This document shows, one piece after another, positions 10,388 to 23,213 of a stretch of 64,000 nucleotides of DNA. Both the position numbers and the translations under genes were made by a program. Numbering within the stretch: position 1 is the first letter of the stretch; each line of letters opens with the position of its first letter. Source of the stretch: Diphasiastrum complanatum (Eukaryota; Streptophyta; Lycopodiopsida; Lycopodiales; Lycopodiaceae); contig CM055102.1 of the NCBI GenBank assembly GCA_029204225.1, positions 62,293,168 to 62,357,167 of the forward strand, written 5' to 3'. The notes beneath the pieces were generated by a model. The model was not told the origin of the DNA. It did no database searches and saw only the letters and a program-made list of their open reading frames with translations.

Positions 10388-11208
10388 CGCCAGCAAGATA
10401 CGTGCCAGACAGCTCAGCTTCCACATCAGAAGAATTATGTAGATTCAGTGGCAAACCATAGACATTTGAGGAGGCAATTGAATGTCCAGAGAAGGACAAA
10501 TGGATCCAAGCCATGAAAGAGGAGATGGAATACATGAGGAAGAACCAGGTATGGACGTTGGATCCATTACCAGATAAGCAAAAGGCTGTGGATCTGGTAT
10601 TGATTATTCTGAAACCTTCTCTCCTGTCATGAAACATTCATCCCTACATTTGTTATTTGCATATGCAACTGCTTATGACCTCAGGATCCACATTGTGGAC
10701 GAGAAGACAACCTTCTTGCTTGATGAGTTAGACGAAGAGGTCTATATGGATCAACCCCCAAGATATGTCTCAAATTCACTTCCTGATTATGCATGCAGAA
10801 TGCATAGGAGTATCTATGTTTTGAAATAGTCAGCTCGACAATGGTACAAAAAGAAAAATCAAGCCCTGAAATCATTGGGATTCAAGCCAGTGATGGCTGA
10901 TTCTAATGTCTATGTGAGAATTACTGATGGGAAGATCATCATTGTGGCTATGTATGTGGATGATACTCTGATACTCCACGAGAGTGAGAAGTTGATTGCT
11001 GAAGTGAAGGAAGACATCTCGAAACATTTCAAGATTGTGGATCTGGGAGAGGCCAAGTGTTACCTTGGCTAACAAATTGAAAGGGACTATGAGGGAGATA
11101 AGTTGTTTCTTCATCAATCTAGATACACCCAAAAAATCCTAGAGGATTTTGGGATGCTGAATTGCAAAGGAGTGAATACTCCAATGCTTGTAGGAACGGT
11201 GCTGATGA
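10388..11208 (+). pseudogene. Ty1/copia reverse transcriptase fragment (first, unfinished copy)
   Basis: Reads TFEEAIECPEKDKWIQAMKE, RKNQVWTLDPLP, then skips the CKWIFK...ARLVAKG part (internal deletion near 10590) and resumes [36 protein letters not shown] and YVDD (10953-10964). ALYGLKQ-like Y-V-L-K is followed by a stop. It ends at 11208 after NTPMLVGT, where a second partial copy of the same sequence begins. No RNase H follows in this copy. Confidence 0.9.
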
Positions 11209-12377
11209 CGCCAGCAAGATACGTGCCAGACAGCTCAGCTTCCACATCAGAAGAATTATGTAGATTTAGTGGCAAACCATAGACATTTGAGAAATCAAGC
11301 CCTGAAATCATTGGGATTCAAACCACTGATGGCTGATTATTATGTCTATGTGAGAATTACTGATAAGAAGATCATCATTGTGGTTGTGTATGTGGACGAC
11401 ACTCTGATACTCTACAAAAGTGAGAAGCTGATTGCTGAAGTGAAGGAAGACATCTCAAAACATTTCGAGATTGTGGATCTGGGAGAGGCCAGGTGTTACC
11501 TTGGCTTACAAATGAAAGGGACTATGAGGGAGATAAGTTGTTCCTTCATCGGTCCAGATACACCCAGAAAATCCTAGAGGATTTTGGGATGTTGAATTGC
11601 AAAGGATCGAATACTCCAATGCTTGTAGGAACGGCGCTGATGAACGAAAATTGTTCGAGGACTGTAGAAGAGAGATAATTGATGCAGCTCACACCTTACA
11701 GAAAATTGATAGAATCGTTGATGTACCTTGCAGACAACACACGTCCTAACATTGCCTATGCAATATTCAAGATGAGCCAATTCTGCACAAATTCTAGCTA
11801 GACACATTGGAAAATTGCAAAACGAATTTTGCAATATCTTCAATTAACAAAGGTTTTTGGTTTGTGTTATTGTTGTGATGCAGATTTTCATATGTTTTTC
11901 TACAGTGATGCTAGCTGGTCATCCCTCAAGGACAACTATAAAAGTGTCTCAGGAGGATGCACCATTGCGTCAGGAGCGACAATTCTCTGAGTCAGCAAGA
12001 AGCAGACCATTGTGGCTCAGTCATCCTGCGAAGCAGAGTATGTCGCAACAACAAAGATGGCAAATGAGATAATTTGGCTCAGACAGTTCCTGGACGAATT
12101 GGATGAAACAAACAACGAACCTCTGGTTTTGTAGATGGACAACACATCTGCAATACATCTGATGAAAGACCTTGTGTTTTACTCAAGGACAAAACACATT
12201 GTGATCAAGTACCACTTGATCAGAGATCTTATTGGGAAGAAGATGTTGCAGACCAACTTCATTGGAACAAAAGGCATGGTTTCTAACATTTTCACAAAGG
12301 CCCTAAACAAAGGTCTATTCGAGAGACAGAGAGCAGCCTTGGAGTTGTCAAGCTATCATGCTTTCAGAGGGAGCTGA
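11209..12377 (+). pseudogene. Ty1/copia RT-RNase H (second, overlapping copy to the pol end)
   Basis: Positions 11209-11291 repeat 10388-10470, and 11292-11643 repeat 10856-11207, with 10471-10855 left out. YVDD is intact at 11389-11400. Sequence then continues uniquely: LMYLADNTRPNIAYA, YSDASWSS, SGGCTIASGA, SSCEAEYVATT, EIIWLRQFLDE, MDNTSAIHLMKD, FTKALNKGLFERQR, then a stop at 12375-12377. These are the RNase H motifs of copia pol. Several stops (for example in NSS*THWK) show it is inactive. Confidence 0.9.
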
Positions 12378-13826
<1,449 letters not shown>

Positions 13827-13929
13827 AACTATTCAAATGCTTTTGATAATTTTGATTTTCAATGAATTAAACTGTATGAATATGAACAACTACTTATACT
13901 AAGAAATTAGGTCATCAATTGCGATCGCC

Positions 13930-14408
13930 AGTTGGTTGGTGATCTGCTAGCATCCATCCGATCCTTGTCATTGATTGCCGATAAGCGGTGAAATTGGCCG
14001 TAAATAATCTGCATAAATGAACCAAAATTGTAGCTCTATAGAAATAAACTAAAACAGCCACAGACGACCCTGTTGGGTTTTTTGCGAAAAAATGAAAAAG
14101 GAGAAGGTGCCCTTAAATCTCATTTAGGGTTGTCCCAAAGTCATTTCCTTAACATTTGAGGCTCTTTGAAAAAAGCAAAAAATGCGACACTGTGATTTTA
14201 CACGAGTTTTCTTCGAGCAAAAAATGTGAAAAGACGACACTGCATTTTTCAATGGGATTCTTGACAGGCGAAAAATGCGACATTGTCGTACACTCCATGT
14301 AATTCTGTAGACTGTGTAAAGACACAAAAAAATCCGCAGAATTGGATTTAAACAGTGGATGAAGATTAAAATCGATTAGTCGATTGGTAGAAGGAGAATA
14401 ATCCAACA
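13930..14408 (-). repeat. Copia LTR (5' end with adjacent polypurine tract)
   Basis: Read on the minus strand, a polypurine tract AAGGGAGAG (14409-14417) immediately precedes TGTTGGAT at 14408, the usual copia LTR start, just after the RNase H stop. The inner part has repeated AAAAAATGCGACA(C/T)TGT words. The LTR's far end was not identified. Confidence 0.7.
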
Positions 14409-14415
14409 CTCTCCC

Positions 14416-14784
14416 TTAATCTGAATCCTTGAATGCCTTGACCTTCAAACTTAGTTCTACACAAAATCTTCTGTGTGACTCCAAACTTAATGCTTTAGTA
14501 AAAACATCTATTGTCATATCTTGTGTTCTACAATACTGCAATCTGACCTCTTCATTGAGAACTTTGCTTCTGACGAAATGATACTTCAATTCAGTGTGGT
14601 TACTCTTGGAATGAAATCTAGGGTTGGCTGATAAAGCGATGGCACTTTGATTATCACAAAATAATATCATCAGAGCATGTTGATTCAGACCGATATCTGA
14701 GAGTAAGTTCCTCAACCAAATTGCTTCCTTTGTAGCTTGAGAGACTACGATATGTTCTAATTCAGTGAAAGATAGAGCTATCAA
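14416..14784 (-). pseudogene. Ty1/copia RNase H fragment
   Basis: The minus strand reads SFTELEHIVVSQATKEAIWL, LFCDNQSAIALSANP, FHSKSNHTELKYHFVR, RTQDMTIDVFTKALS, then a stop beside the PPT. Motifs and order are those of copia RNase H. It is the 3' end of the element running from 16480 to 14409. Confidence 0.9.
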
Positions 14785-16172
14785 AGATTGCTTGCGACTG
14801 TTCTAGGAAACTGGACTATTGTTGAAGAAGATGAAAATCCGAAAGTAGATTTACGAGTGTCTACATCTCCTGCCCAGCTCGCATCTATGTAACCACTGAG
14901 TAAATTGAGTTTGTTGTTGTCAACTGCTCCATAACAAATGCAAAAGTCCATAGTAGCTCGAAGATATCTCATGACTATGATAAGAGCCTTCCAATGTGTT
15001 ATACCAAGATTAGTCATATACTGACTGAGAGAGCTGACTATAAAAGCTATCTCTGGCCTGGTACAAAGCATGGCGTACATAAGAGATCATATAATAGAAT
15101 GGTAAGGATACTCACGCATTTGCTGCTTCTCATGAACTGTTTGGAGATACTGGTCCTTTGACAATTTGAGTCATGGTTCCATTGGTGAGAGAGCTAACTT
15201 GAAATTGATCAAATTATATCTGACTAAAATGTTGTAGATATACATCTGTTGTGTAATGCAGATCAACTTTTGTTTTATGTCTCTATGGATTTGTATACCA
15301 AGGCAGAAATGAGCTTTGCCCAGATCGGTCATGTCGAATTTGAAAGATAGCATTGTCTTCTCCTCTTTTATCAGATTAATACTGTTGTTGAAAAGCAATG
15401 TATCATCCACGTATAATGTGATAATGATAAAAGACTACTGCACTGCTTTGAAGTAAACGTTTGAATCTGAAGAGCTAGATGTGTAGCCAGGATCAACAAG
15501 GAAAGCATTGATTCTTTGAAATCATGCTCGAGCAGATTGCTTAAAGCCATAAAGTGCCTTATGGAGTTTACACATATAATTGTGTTTACCCTCAATAATA
15601 ATTGGGTTGCACCATATAAATATCTTCTTCAATAACTCCATTGAGATATGTTGTTTGTACATCCATTTGATGTATTTTCAAATCTGCCGCAACAACAAAT
15701 GATAACAAAAGTCGAATAGAATAATGCTTGACTACTGGATTGACGGTCTCAATGTAATCGACGTTGTATACCTGGAAAAAACCTCTGGCTAGTAGTCGTG
15801 CCTTTCTTTTGTTGATCCATCCATCTGTGTGTTGTACTTGACTTTGAAAATCCATTTGCAATCAACTACATTTCTACTGGCAAGTAATTCAACAATTATC
15901 CACATCTGGTTCTTGATAAGAGATGAATATTCTTTATCCATAGCTTCTTTCAAGAGATCTGAGTCTGAATGACTAAGTGCCTCTTGGACAGACATGGGTT
16001 CTTGAACAAGATAGGTTGCAGACTCGTCAATATACCGGTTAGGTGGTCTGTTAGTCCTTGAAGATCTTCTGGGTAATACATGAAGTTGCTTATTTTCATC
16101 ATACTGTAGTTGCTGATCTGTGATCCTTATTGATTTGTTGTTCATCAAGAGTAGAGGAGCTTGGACCTGCAA
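14785..16172 (-). pseudogene. Ty1/copia reverse transcriptase, several frame breaks
   Basis: Minus strand, in order: RRSSRTNRPPNRYID linker, KEAMDKEYSSLIKNQMW, VVDCKWIFKVKY, RKARLLARGF, VVKHYSIRLLLSF, IHQMDVQTTYLNG, KALYGFKQSARA, ITLYVDDTLLFNN (YVDD intact near 15400), LCLGIQIHR-like FCLGIQ, LMYAMLCTRPEIAF, YIDASWAGDVDTRKSTFGF. At least four stops or shifts are present. The family matches the fragment at 31.8-32.6 kb (shared SLIKNQ.W, VVDCKW). Confidence 0.9.
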
Positions 16173-16189
16173 TAGGAATAGTCAACTAA

Positions 16190-16482
16190 GGAACTGGAAA
16201 GTTCAAAGCGTCAGGAGAATCTGATAGGTCGACTACATGGGAACTGTCCTTTCCTTTGAGGTCCTGAAATTGATCTTCGATGAAGATGACATCCCGACTA
16301 GTGAATATCTTCGACTCGATGGGATCGAACAACTTGTAGGCTTGATCTAAAGTAGTGTAGGTGATGAAAACACACTTGATACTCTCAAAGTCGAGCTTCT
16401 TCCTGAGATCACGAGGAATCTGCGCAAAGGTAGTTTATCCAAAAACTCATAAGTTTGATAACTACCACCGGGGATGTGGTCA
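16190..16482 (-). pseudogene. Ty1/copia integrase C-terminal remnant
   Basis: Minus strand reads QIPRDLRKKLDFESIKCVFI, DQAYKLFDPIESKIFTSRDV, FIEDQFQDLKGKDSSHVVDL. It is the linker between integrase and RT of the 14.4-16.5 kb copia. The rest of integrase is missing because at about 16483 the sequence switches to chitinase copy A. Confidence 0.85.
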
Positions 16483-17356
16483 CGCAAAAAAAAGAGCCTG
16501 CTGCATTTTTTGCTCAAATATCGCATGAACCACAAGTATATTGAATACATACAAACATTTATTTCATTTCAATTTTGATTCAAAGGTATAACCAATGCTT
16601 GTTTTTCCCCTACCACATTCCATTGTCATCCCTGCTCCTTGCAAAAGCTAAGGGTCAATCTCAATTCCACAATGCCAGGTGGATGGGAGACGACGCCTGA
16701 TGGCGCCTTTGCATGGGGTCTTTGCTACAAAGAGGAGTTGAATGTTGTAGCCCCCTATTGTAGTCCTAGTGTTGAATGGCCTTGTGCTTCAGGGAAAAAG
16801 TATTATGGTCGAGGTCCCATGCAACTGTCTTGGTATGTGTCTTTGATCCATTCCAACCTAGTCAATCCAATGGTCATGTCGAGCCTTTCATTAGTGAATT
16901 CTTATACACAATATTTATTGCCACATGGTGCTAGCAGAATAGTTATTGCTTTCCAAACAAGATGGAAGCTAAAAATCGATATGACGTATGTGTAGGAATT
17001 ACAACTACAGACAAGCTGGTGTATCGCTTGGATTTGATGGCATAAACAACCCTGACATTGTAGCATCCGACGCAATCATCTCATTCAAAATAGCAATATG
17101 GTTCTGGATGACTCCTCAAGCACCAAAACCTTCATGTCATGCCGTAATCATAGACGAGTGGAAGCCAACAACCATGGACATTGCTGTGATGCCAGGTTTT
17201 GGAGTCACCACTAACATCATCAATGGAGGCTTGGAGTATTGTCGTGGAAGTGATCCTCGAGTATTAGATCGTGTCGGCTACTTCGGGCGATATTGTGCAA
17301 TATTGGGGGTTCATCCAAGAAATAATTTGGACTGTGCCACCCAAAAGTCATTCTAA
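16483..17356 (+). pseudogene. GH19 class I-like chitinase, copy A, exon 1 truncated
   Basis: Chitinases of family GH19 cleave beta-1,4 N-acetylglucosamine polymers, usually in defence. Exon 1 survives only as AAFFAQISHE (about 16495-16532), joined directly to copia sequence, so the start codon is gone. Intron 1 runs from GTATATTG to an AG at 16677-16678. Exon 2 (16679-16832): [20 protein letters not shown] ... [11 protein letters not shown]. Intron 2 is 16833-16995. Exon 3 (16996-17356): [65 protein letters not shown], stop. Joining exons 2 and 3 restores SWNYNY. The catalytic Glu of SHE and the second acidic site in CYKEE are kept. Loss of exon 1 makes a functional enzyme unlikely. Confidence 0.88.
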
Positions 17357-17529
17357 GAGAGATGCAATATATTACTTCCTATAAATATAGATCAACATAA
17401 AACGTAAACATTGGTGTCCAAAATATGTCATCAAAAATATTTCCTAAATATTTTTGAACCTTTCTCTTTCACGATTGCTTGTTGAATTCATGCTTGTTAA
17501 TTTCTCGAATCCTTTTTTGTTTACTTTAT

Positions 17530-17838
17530 AAGTTCCTTACATAAGAAGTTCCAAAAAGATGGTAAGAACATAGTGATGACAAAGAATCATAGTGATAATC
17601 CCTCTCCTAGTATCTATTACTTTAGTTCCTTACATGAGAACTTACAATAAAGATGGTAAGGACCTAGTGATGACAAAGAATAAAAGTGATAATCCCTCTT
17701 CGAGTCTGTATTAGAGGAGAAATCCAATACGAAATGCCAATATCTTTCAACAAATTATTCAGGCCATGAGCCATACAAGGTCTGAGCCAAACATTGGGAC
17801 ACATTCTCACACCTCTCTAAGAAGCTGAATGACATTTG
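17530..17838 (-). pseudogene. hAT transposase remnant (DUF659 end), copy A
   Basis: Minus strand reads CPNVWLRPCMAHGLNNLLKD, the CxxH..L..L.DIG block at the end of plant hAT DUF659, and then a degraded downstream part that contains a duplicated ~95-bp unit (about 17530-17705). The reading frame is cut at 17838 by the LTR of the copia insertion. The upstream half is missing; copy B (28690-29415) still has it. It lies tail-to-tail with chitinase copy A. Confidence 0.7.
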
Positions 17839-18488
17839 TGTGAAAGATTTCAGATCCTTAAGATCCAATCTACTTGAATGATCTTTGGTTAGAAAGAGAA
17901 ATACACTACCAATTTCACCAATGTAGAAAAATCAGCATCTACACACAATTTGAGATGCAAACACTAATAGAACTTGATCAAACTTGAATGAAATGATTAT
18001 GTATTGTTTCTGTCCGTACAAAACCAGCAAGCTACTGTATTTCACATGTGTGGATCCAAAAATAGCAAATATAGATCATTCTACACATAGAATTGCAAGT
18101 AATCACCAAGATAGTGCACCAATGGATAGTAGAACCCAAGAGAACCATGTATAAGCATGAAATGAGATAGAGAAGAGAGAAGATGACTCTCTCCACGAGT
18201 TACATCCTTTTATAGCAGGTCCGAACCCTATTTGGCCACTTGGCTTTCCCACCAAAATGCTAACCCTACCAATTTTGGGTCTAGATTCAATGTACCCAAC
18301 TTATTCAAATTGAATCTACTCAAACTCGCATTCTATCTTTCCCACACTTTCAAAAAGTGTTTATTCAAATGAAATTTAGACTAATCAACTTTGAAAAGTC
18401 AACCTCTAAGTCTAAAACAAGTTTTGGCCTCAATATGCCAAATATGGAAATATTGCAAAACGTGATGAAACTAGTTGAATCTTTCACA
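17839..18488 (-). repeat. 3' LTR, 650 bp, complete
   Basis: Bounded by TGTGAAAGAT at 17839-17848 and ATCTTTCACA at 18479-18488, a perfect terminal inverted repeat with TG...CA ends. It carries a possible TATA-like TTTTATAGC (+ strand near 18210, CTATAAAA in element sense) and direct contact with the PPT at 18489. Confidence 0.93.
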
Positions 18489-18885
18489 TTCCCTCTTCAA
18501 CTAGTTTTAGCATAGACTTTGATAATACTCCAAGTGAAGTCCTATGCTTCATGAACAAGTCTTTTCCCAATGCTTTGGTGAAGATATCAGCTACACATTC
18601 TTTTGAAGACACATGTTGAAGCTCCACCTCCTTTGCAATGACTCGCTCCCTCACAAAATGATATTGTATCTCAATATGCTTGCTCCTAGCATGAAAGATA
18701 GGATTGGATGCCATTCTTTGGGCTGATTGATTTTCACAAAAGATGATTGGGCTCTCTGAAAAATCCAGCAAGTGAAGATCCTTGATCATCCTTTTGATCC
18801 GTACCATCTCCTTTGTGCAATGTGTAAGAGCTTTGTACTCGGCCTCACTAGATGACAATGGAATAGTGGCTTGTTTCTTTGACAT
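18484..18885 (-). pseudogene. Copia RNase H C-terminal part
   Basis: Minus strand: (GDGAISW)MSKKQATIPLSSSEAEYKAL, IIFCENQSAQRMASNP, FHARSKHIEIQYHFVR, VADIFTKALGKDLF, ending in a stop at the PPT. The frame is clean over 133 codons. A stop lies in the preceding ESEF*GDGAISW segment, which marks the join to the non-RT filler upstream. Confidence 0.88.
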
Positions 18886-18899
18886 CCATGATATAGCTC

Positions 18900-20010
18900 C
18901 ATCACCTCAAAACTCGCTTTCCTAGATTCCAATGCTCCTAGCATAGTTTTTGCCAATAGAACTTTGATCCATCATAAGAATGATCTTCTTCCTAAGAATA
19001 GATCTCCTTTCAATGATCATGTAATGCTCAAAATAGAAACAACCATAATTGATATAGAGAATAGTGTCCACTTGGGATACTTCACTATTTTTTACATCAA
19101 TTTTACATGTAAAAATGTGACTAGAACATGAAGAATCAAATAGAATGTAAATGAAATGATTCCACCATGCTTCCAACTCTGAACTTTCTGGAAAAGTACA
19201 GCAAACAAACAATAAATGTGAGTGATCAACTTTTGCTTGCATGTCTCCTCCTCCTTTGTCCTTTGTTGCCTTGTATCCACCATGATACTCCATGAATGAG
19301 CGTCCATCTTCATCTTGCCACAAGAAACCATCAAACCCTGGAAATCCATGAGTAGGTGATTACATAAATGATGCAAATCCAGCACCATATGACTCCATAA
19401 ACCAAGTAGTTTGCACTAGTCCATTTTCAAGATCTACTTGACACAAGAAAATGACCATGAATTCACCAAAAATTGACAATCTCCAAGTATTGGCACCAAG
19501 TACTCAACACTTGAGAACTTAGCCATGGATGAGTGACATAATGAACCTCCAATAGCTTCATTTCCATCAGCAAAATCAACCAAGAATGCTAGTACAAATC
19601 CAACATCAAAACAATGCTCACCAATGTAGCTAGTTTTACCATATCTTGACAATTTGCACACATCCACATGAAATTGCTCAAACATGAGATAGAACAAGTA
19701 AAGTAAACTTGAACAACACTTCCTTGCCGCTCCTTTGACCTCACTTGAGTCTTAAATATGCTGCAAAAATAGATCCATAACACATTTGCCAATTACCTCT
19801 CCTTTGATGCTCTTGACTAGCTCCAAATTGCCAACTTCCCTTTTGACTAGTTGAAGCGCTTTGAGATCAACCCCTTGATCTTCAACTTGACCATAAAAGT
19901 CATTGAACAAAATTTGTTTTCCAGATCCATTACTTGATTTTACAGCAAGATAACATCCATCCACTTGCATAGCTCCATGTACACAAGAAGATTCTCCAAA
20001 AGATGTTCCA
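18900..20010 (-). other. Non-RT filler segment replacing reverse transcriptase
   Basis: After LEYRSLMKSGT, the very start of the copia RT region, the frame continues (SFGESSCVHGAMQ ... CVMDLFLQHI) but no RT motif appears: no CKW.(F/Y)K, KARLVA(K/R)G, QMDV..AFL, ALYGLKQ or YVDD in any frame read. Other open pieces on the minus strand (19434-19697, 19092-19388) contain Phe/Leu-rich sequence without a recognised domain. Origin unknown: it could be captured host DNA, another repeat, or extremely diverged spacer. Confidence 0.7.
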
Positions 20011-22486
20011 CTCTTCATAAGAGATCGATACTCAAGATCCATTGGTTGGATCCACTCATCTTCTTTCCTTGCTTGATCTATACTTGTAGGCTCATCCAAA
20101 TAGGTTAGTAAAGCAACATAATTTTCAAAAACTACTTGCTTACCCTTTTGATCATATGTGAGCCTTGAAGGTACTTGTCTTTCTCTTGATGTTCTCCTTG
20201 GCTTTTGACTTGATGAAGGTTCATCATCACCGCCATCCAAAGTAGGATCCTTCTCATCAACACCAAGAATGTTAGATCCATCCACTTTACCATCAATCAT
20301 GCTTGAAGACGCCTTTGGAATGTTTCCCTCATAAAAAATGACATCTCTACCAACAATCACTTTGTTAGTAGAAGGAATGTAAACCTTGTAGGCTTTACTC
20401 ACCTCACTATATCCAACAAAAATACCTCTTCTTGAAGATGGATCCTCCTTGGTCCTATCATCAAGAGTAATGTTGACATAGCATGTGCATCCAAAGGTTC
20501 TTAGAAAGTTGACACTTGGCCTCCTCTTGAATAGCATCTCAAAAGGTGTCCTTCCATCCAAAATAGCACTCGGCCACCTATTGCACAAGAAATTGGCACA
20601 CAACAAAGCTTGATCCCAAAATGGTTTGTCAAGATTAGCACTTAACCTCATAGCTTTAGCACTTTCACATAAAGTTATATTCTTCCTTTCAGCCACTCCA
20701 TTTTGTTGTGGGGTCCTTGATGTTGTATACTCCCTCTTGGTCCCATGCTCATCACAAAAGGCCTTGAACTTGTTAGATATGTAGTCACCACCATTGTCAC
20801 CTCTCAAGCACTTGATCTTTGTGGAAAATTGGTTCTCCCTTGCATTCTTGAACTTGACAAAGACATCATACACTTCATCCTTGCTCTTTAGTAGATAGAT
20901 CCAACAAAATCTACTAAAATCATCAATGAATGTTACATACATCTTAGCTCCACTATTGCTAATTGTAGTAAATCCATGAATATCCGAATGTACAAGTTGA
21001 AAAGGCTTTGTAGATCTAGAAATAGATCTAGTATAAGGTAGTCTATGTGACTTAGACAAAGCACAAGACTCACAAACATGCTTGTCATTACTTAAGGAAC
21101 TTGGAAGACCAATCACAACCTTCTTCCTTGCCATTACCTCCAATGACTTGAAGTTGAGGTGTCCCATCCTTTTGTGCCAAACCTCTTGAATAGAAATTTG
21201 CTCCCTCGCAACACATCCAACTTGGTTAGCAATAACACAAGCATCAAGTTTGAATAGCTTCCCTTGCCTTTTACCTTTTCAATCAAGACATCCTTCCTTT
21301 TGATCAAACAAGCATCTCCATCAAACTTCACCTTGAGGTCCTTACTTAGCATTTGACTCACACTAAGCAAATTCTTGGTAATAGATGGAATAAACAAGAC
21401 ATCCTCCAAATGAACACTCCTATTCGTAGAGAGAGAAATAGAAATTGTGCCAATCCCTTTGATTGCACACTCACTATCATTGGCCATGTAGATCACCCTC
21501 TTGTCATCTCCATATGCCAACAAAGAAATGAAGTACTCTTTGTGAAAGGTCATGTGTGAACTTGCTCCACTATCAATCCACCAAGGATCTAGATCTCCAT
21601 CATTAGCAAGCATACATGAAGACATCACAAAAGCATCATCATTTGCATCTTGCACATCCAAACCATCCTCATCAAGAGTAAGATCACCTTGCTTGTCTCC
21701 TTGATCTCTCTTCTTCTTGTAGCACTCACTTGCAAAGTGTCCTTTGATGCCACAATAGAAGCACTTGAGCTTTGATCTATCCTTATTTTTGTCACTTGAA
21801 GAAGCATCCACTTGATCTTGCCTTTTAGACCACTTGCTTTTGGTTTTGCCCTTGAATTTGCCCTTTGTGAACATAGCATCCTCTTGAAGTGTCGATGTAG
21901 ATCCACCTCTTGCTTGAAGCCTATATTCCTCATTGATCAAGATCTCTTGAAGATCCATCAAACTTGGCAAAGTCTTTTAAATTGCAATACTTTGAACAAT
22001 GTTAGCATGAGCATCCAACAAGCCATTAAGAATCACTTGAATAAGCTCTCCTTCCTTAATGTTTTCATCTATGCAAGCTAACTCATCATTCAATGCTTTC
22101 ATTCTCAAAACAAAAGTACTTGGACTTTCTTCATTCTTTTGCAAACAAGAAAAGATTTGCCTTCTTAGAGTCAACACTCTAGAAGTAGACTTGGATTCAT
22201 AAAGCTTCTTCAATGAATTCCAGGCTTCCAAAGATGATGTGCACTTACCAACTTCCTTGAGAAGTTCATTGGTAACATTCATCTTTATCATGTGTAGAGC
22301 CTTCTTGGCCCTCTTGTCATACCTCAATTGATCTTGTTGTGTTGCTGGTCTCTCCTCCAAACCTAAAACAATATCCAAAACATCATTCATCTCAAGAAGT
22401 GACTCCATCCTCACTTTCCATAATGAATAGTTACTTGAGGTAAGCCTATCATTGGCTTCCAACATGACTTCAATTGAGGTTGCCAT
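19752..22486 (-). pseudogene. Copia gag-protease-integrase polyprotein (one stop, one frameshift)
   Basis: Start MATSIEVMLEANDRL at 22486 leads into UBN2-type gag (NYSLWKVRMESLLE, LRRQIFSCLQKNEE). An in-frame stop after VQSIAI (21977-21979) splits gag; the same frame resumes at once. The CCHC knuckle CFYCGIKGHFASEC is near 21730-21770, and protease WWIDSGASSHMTF near 21550-21580. A frameshift near 21260 precedes the HHCC finger (WHKRMGH ... CESC). Integrase has FIDDFSR, RGDNGGDY and VAERKN, so all three acids are present. The linker SSSQKPRRTSRERQ and LTYDQK lead to the missing RT. Only two lesions over 2.7 kb fit a recent insertion. Confidence 0.92.
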
Positions 22487-23075
22487 GTAGCAATGACCTG
22501 ATCTTCTCTTTCAACCTGATTCAATGCACAAAGCACTCCTTTGAACAACAACAAATGCTTTCAAAAGAAATCACCAAGATTTGAAACTATCTCACAAATT
22601 CTCTTCTAGCACTTATCCAAGCAAATCAACACATAGAATCATGGAATCTTGATCAGCCTATGATCTACCCTCAATCTAATGACTTTTGCCACTTCCTAAT
22701 ATTGAAACACACTCAAATGAAGTCCAACAACCTTACTATCTAGAGATCCAATCAAAATTAGGGTTTTGACAAAATCACAAAAAGTTTGACTATTCCAAAT
22801 CTACATGCAGATGCTGAAAATTTGATATGCAATCTATAAGCCACCACTTAGGCTGAACCAATGATCAAAAAATCGGCCAAATCCAGCATGTAAATTCTAA
22901 AAACGGAATTGAACAAGTATATTGACCTATTTAGTGTTCTGATCTACAAAAGATCCAATCTACAAAAGCAAAAAATCCGATTTTGGTGTAAAATCCTCTC
23001 TAGCATGCTCTAGACTTGATATCTTCACCAAATCATTCATAGATCTGATTTCCTCCTTCATAACCTGAAACACAA

Positions 23076-23087
23076 GATCTGATACCA
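23076..23087 (-). other. Primer binding site of the RT-less copia
   Basis: Minus strand TGGTATCAGATC lies directly next to the LTR end. It matches the initiator-Met tRNA 3'-end complement used by most plant copia elements (TGGTATCAGAGC), with one difference. Confidence 0.85.
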
Positions 23088-23213
23088 TGTGAAAGATTTC
23101 AGATCCTTAAGATCCAATCTACTTGAATGATCTTTGGTTAGAAAGAGAAATACACTACCAATTTCACCAATGTAGAAAAATCAGCATCTACACACAATTT
23201 GAGATGCAAACAC
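23088..23213 (-). repeat. 5' LTR fragment, 126 bp
   Basis: Identical by eye to 17839-17964. The remaining ~524 bp of the LTR are missing; the break falls at GCAAACAC, followed at once by chitinase-block flank (ATACACTAATAGG). Confidence 0.93.

Larger units (their letters stand above)
17839..23213 (-). mobile_element. Young-looking copia retrotransposon lacking reverse transcriptase
   Basis: Minus-strand order: truncated 5' LTR (23088-23213), PBS (23076-23087), gag, protease, integrase, ~1.1 kb of non-RT sequence, RNase H tail, PPT (18489-18498, GAAGAGGGAA), 3' LTR (17839-18488). The 126 bp of 5' LTR that survive are identical by eye to the matching 126 bp of the 3' LTR. The 3' LTR has perfect 10-bp terminal inverted repeats, TGTGAAAGAT/ATCTTTCACA. 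It is inserted in hAT remains right after GACATTTG; the uninterrupted sequence is at 29028-29035. Confidence 0.93.
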
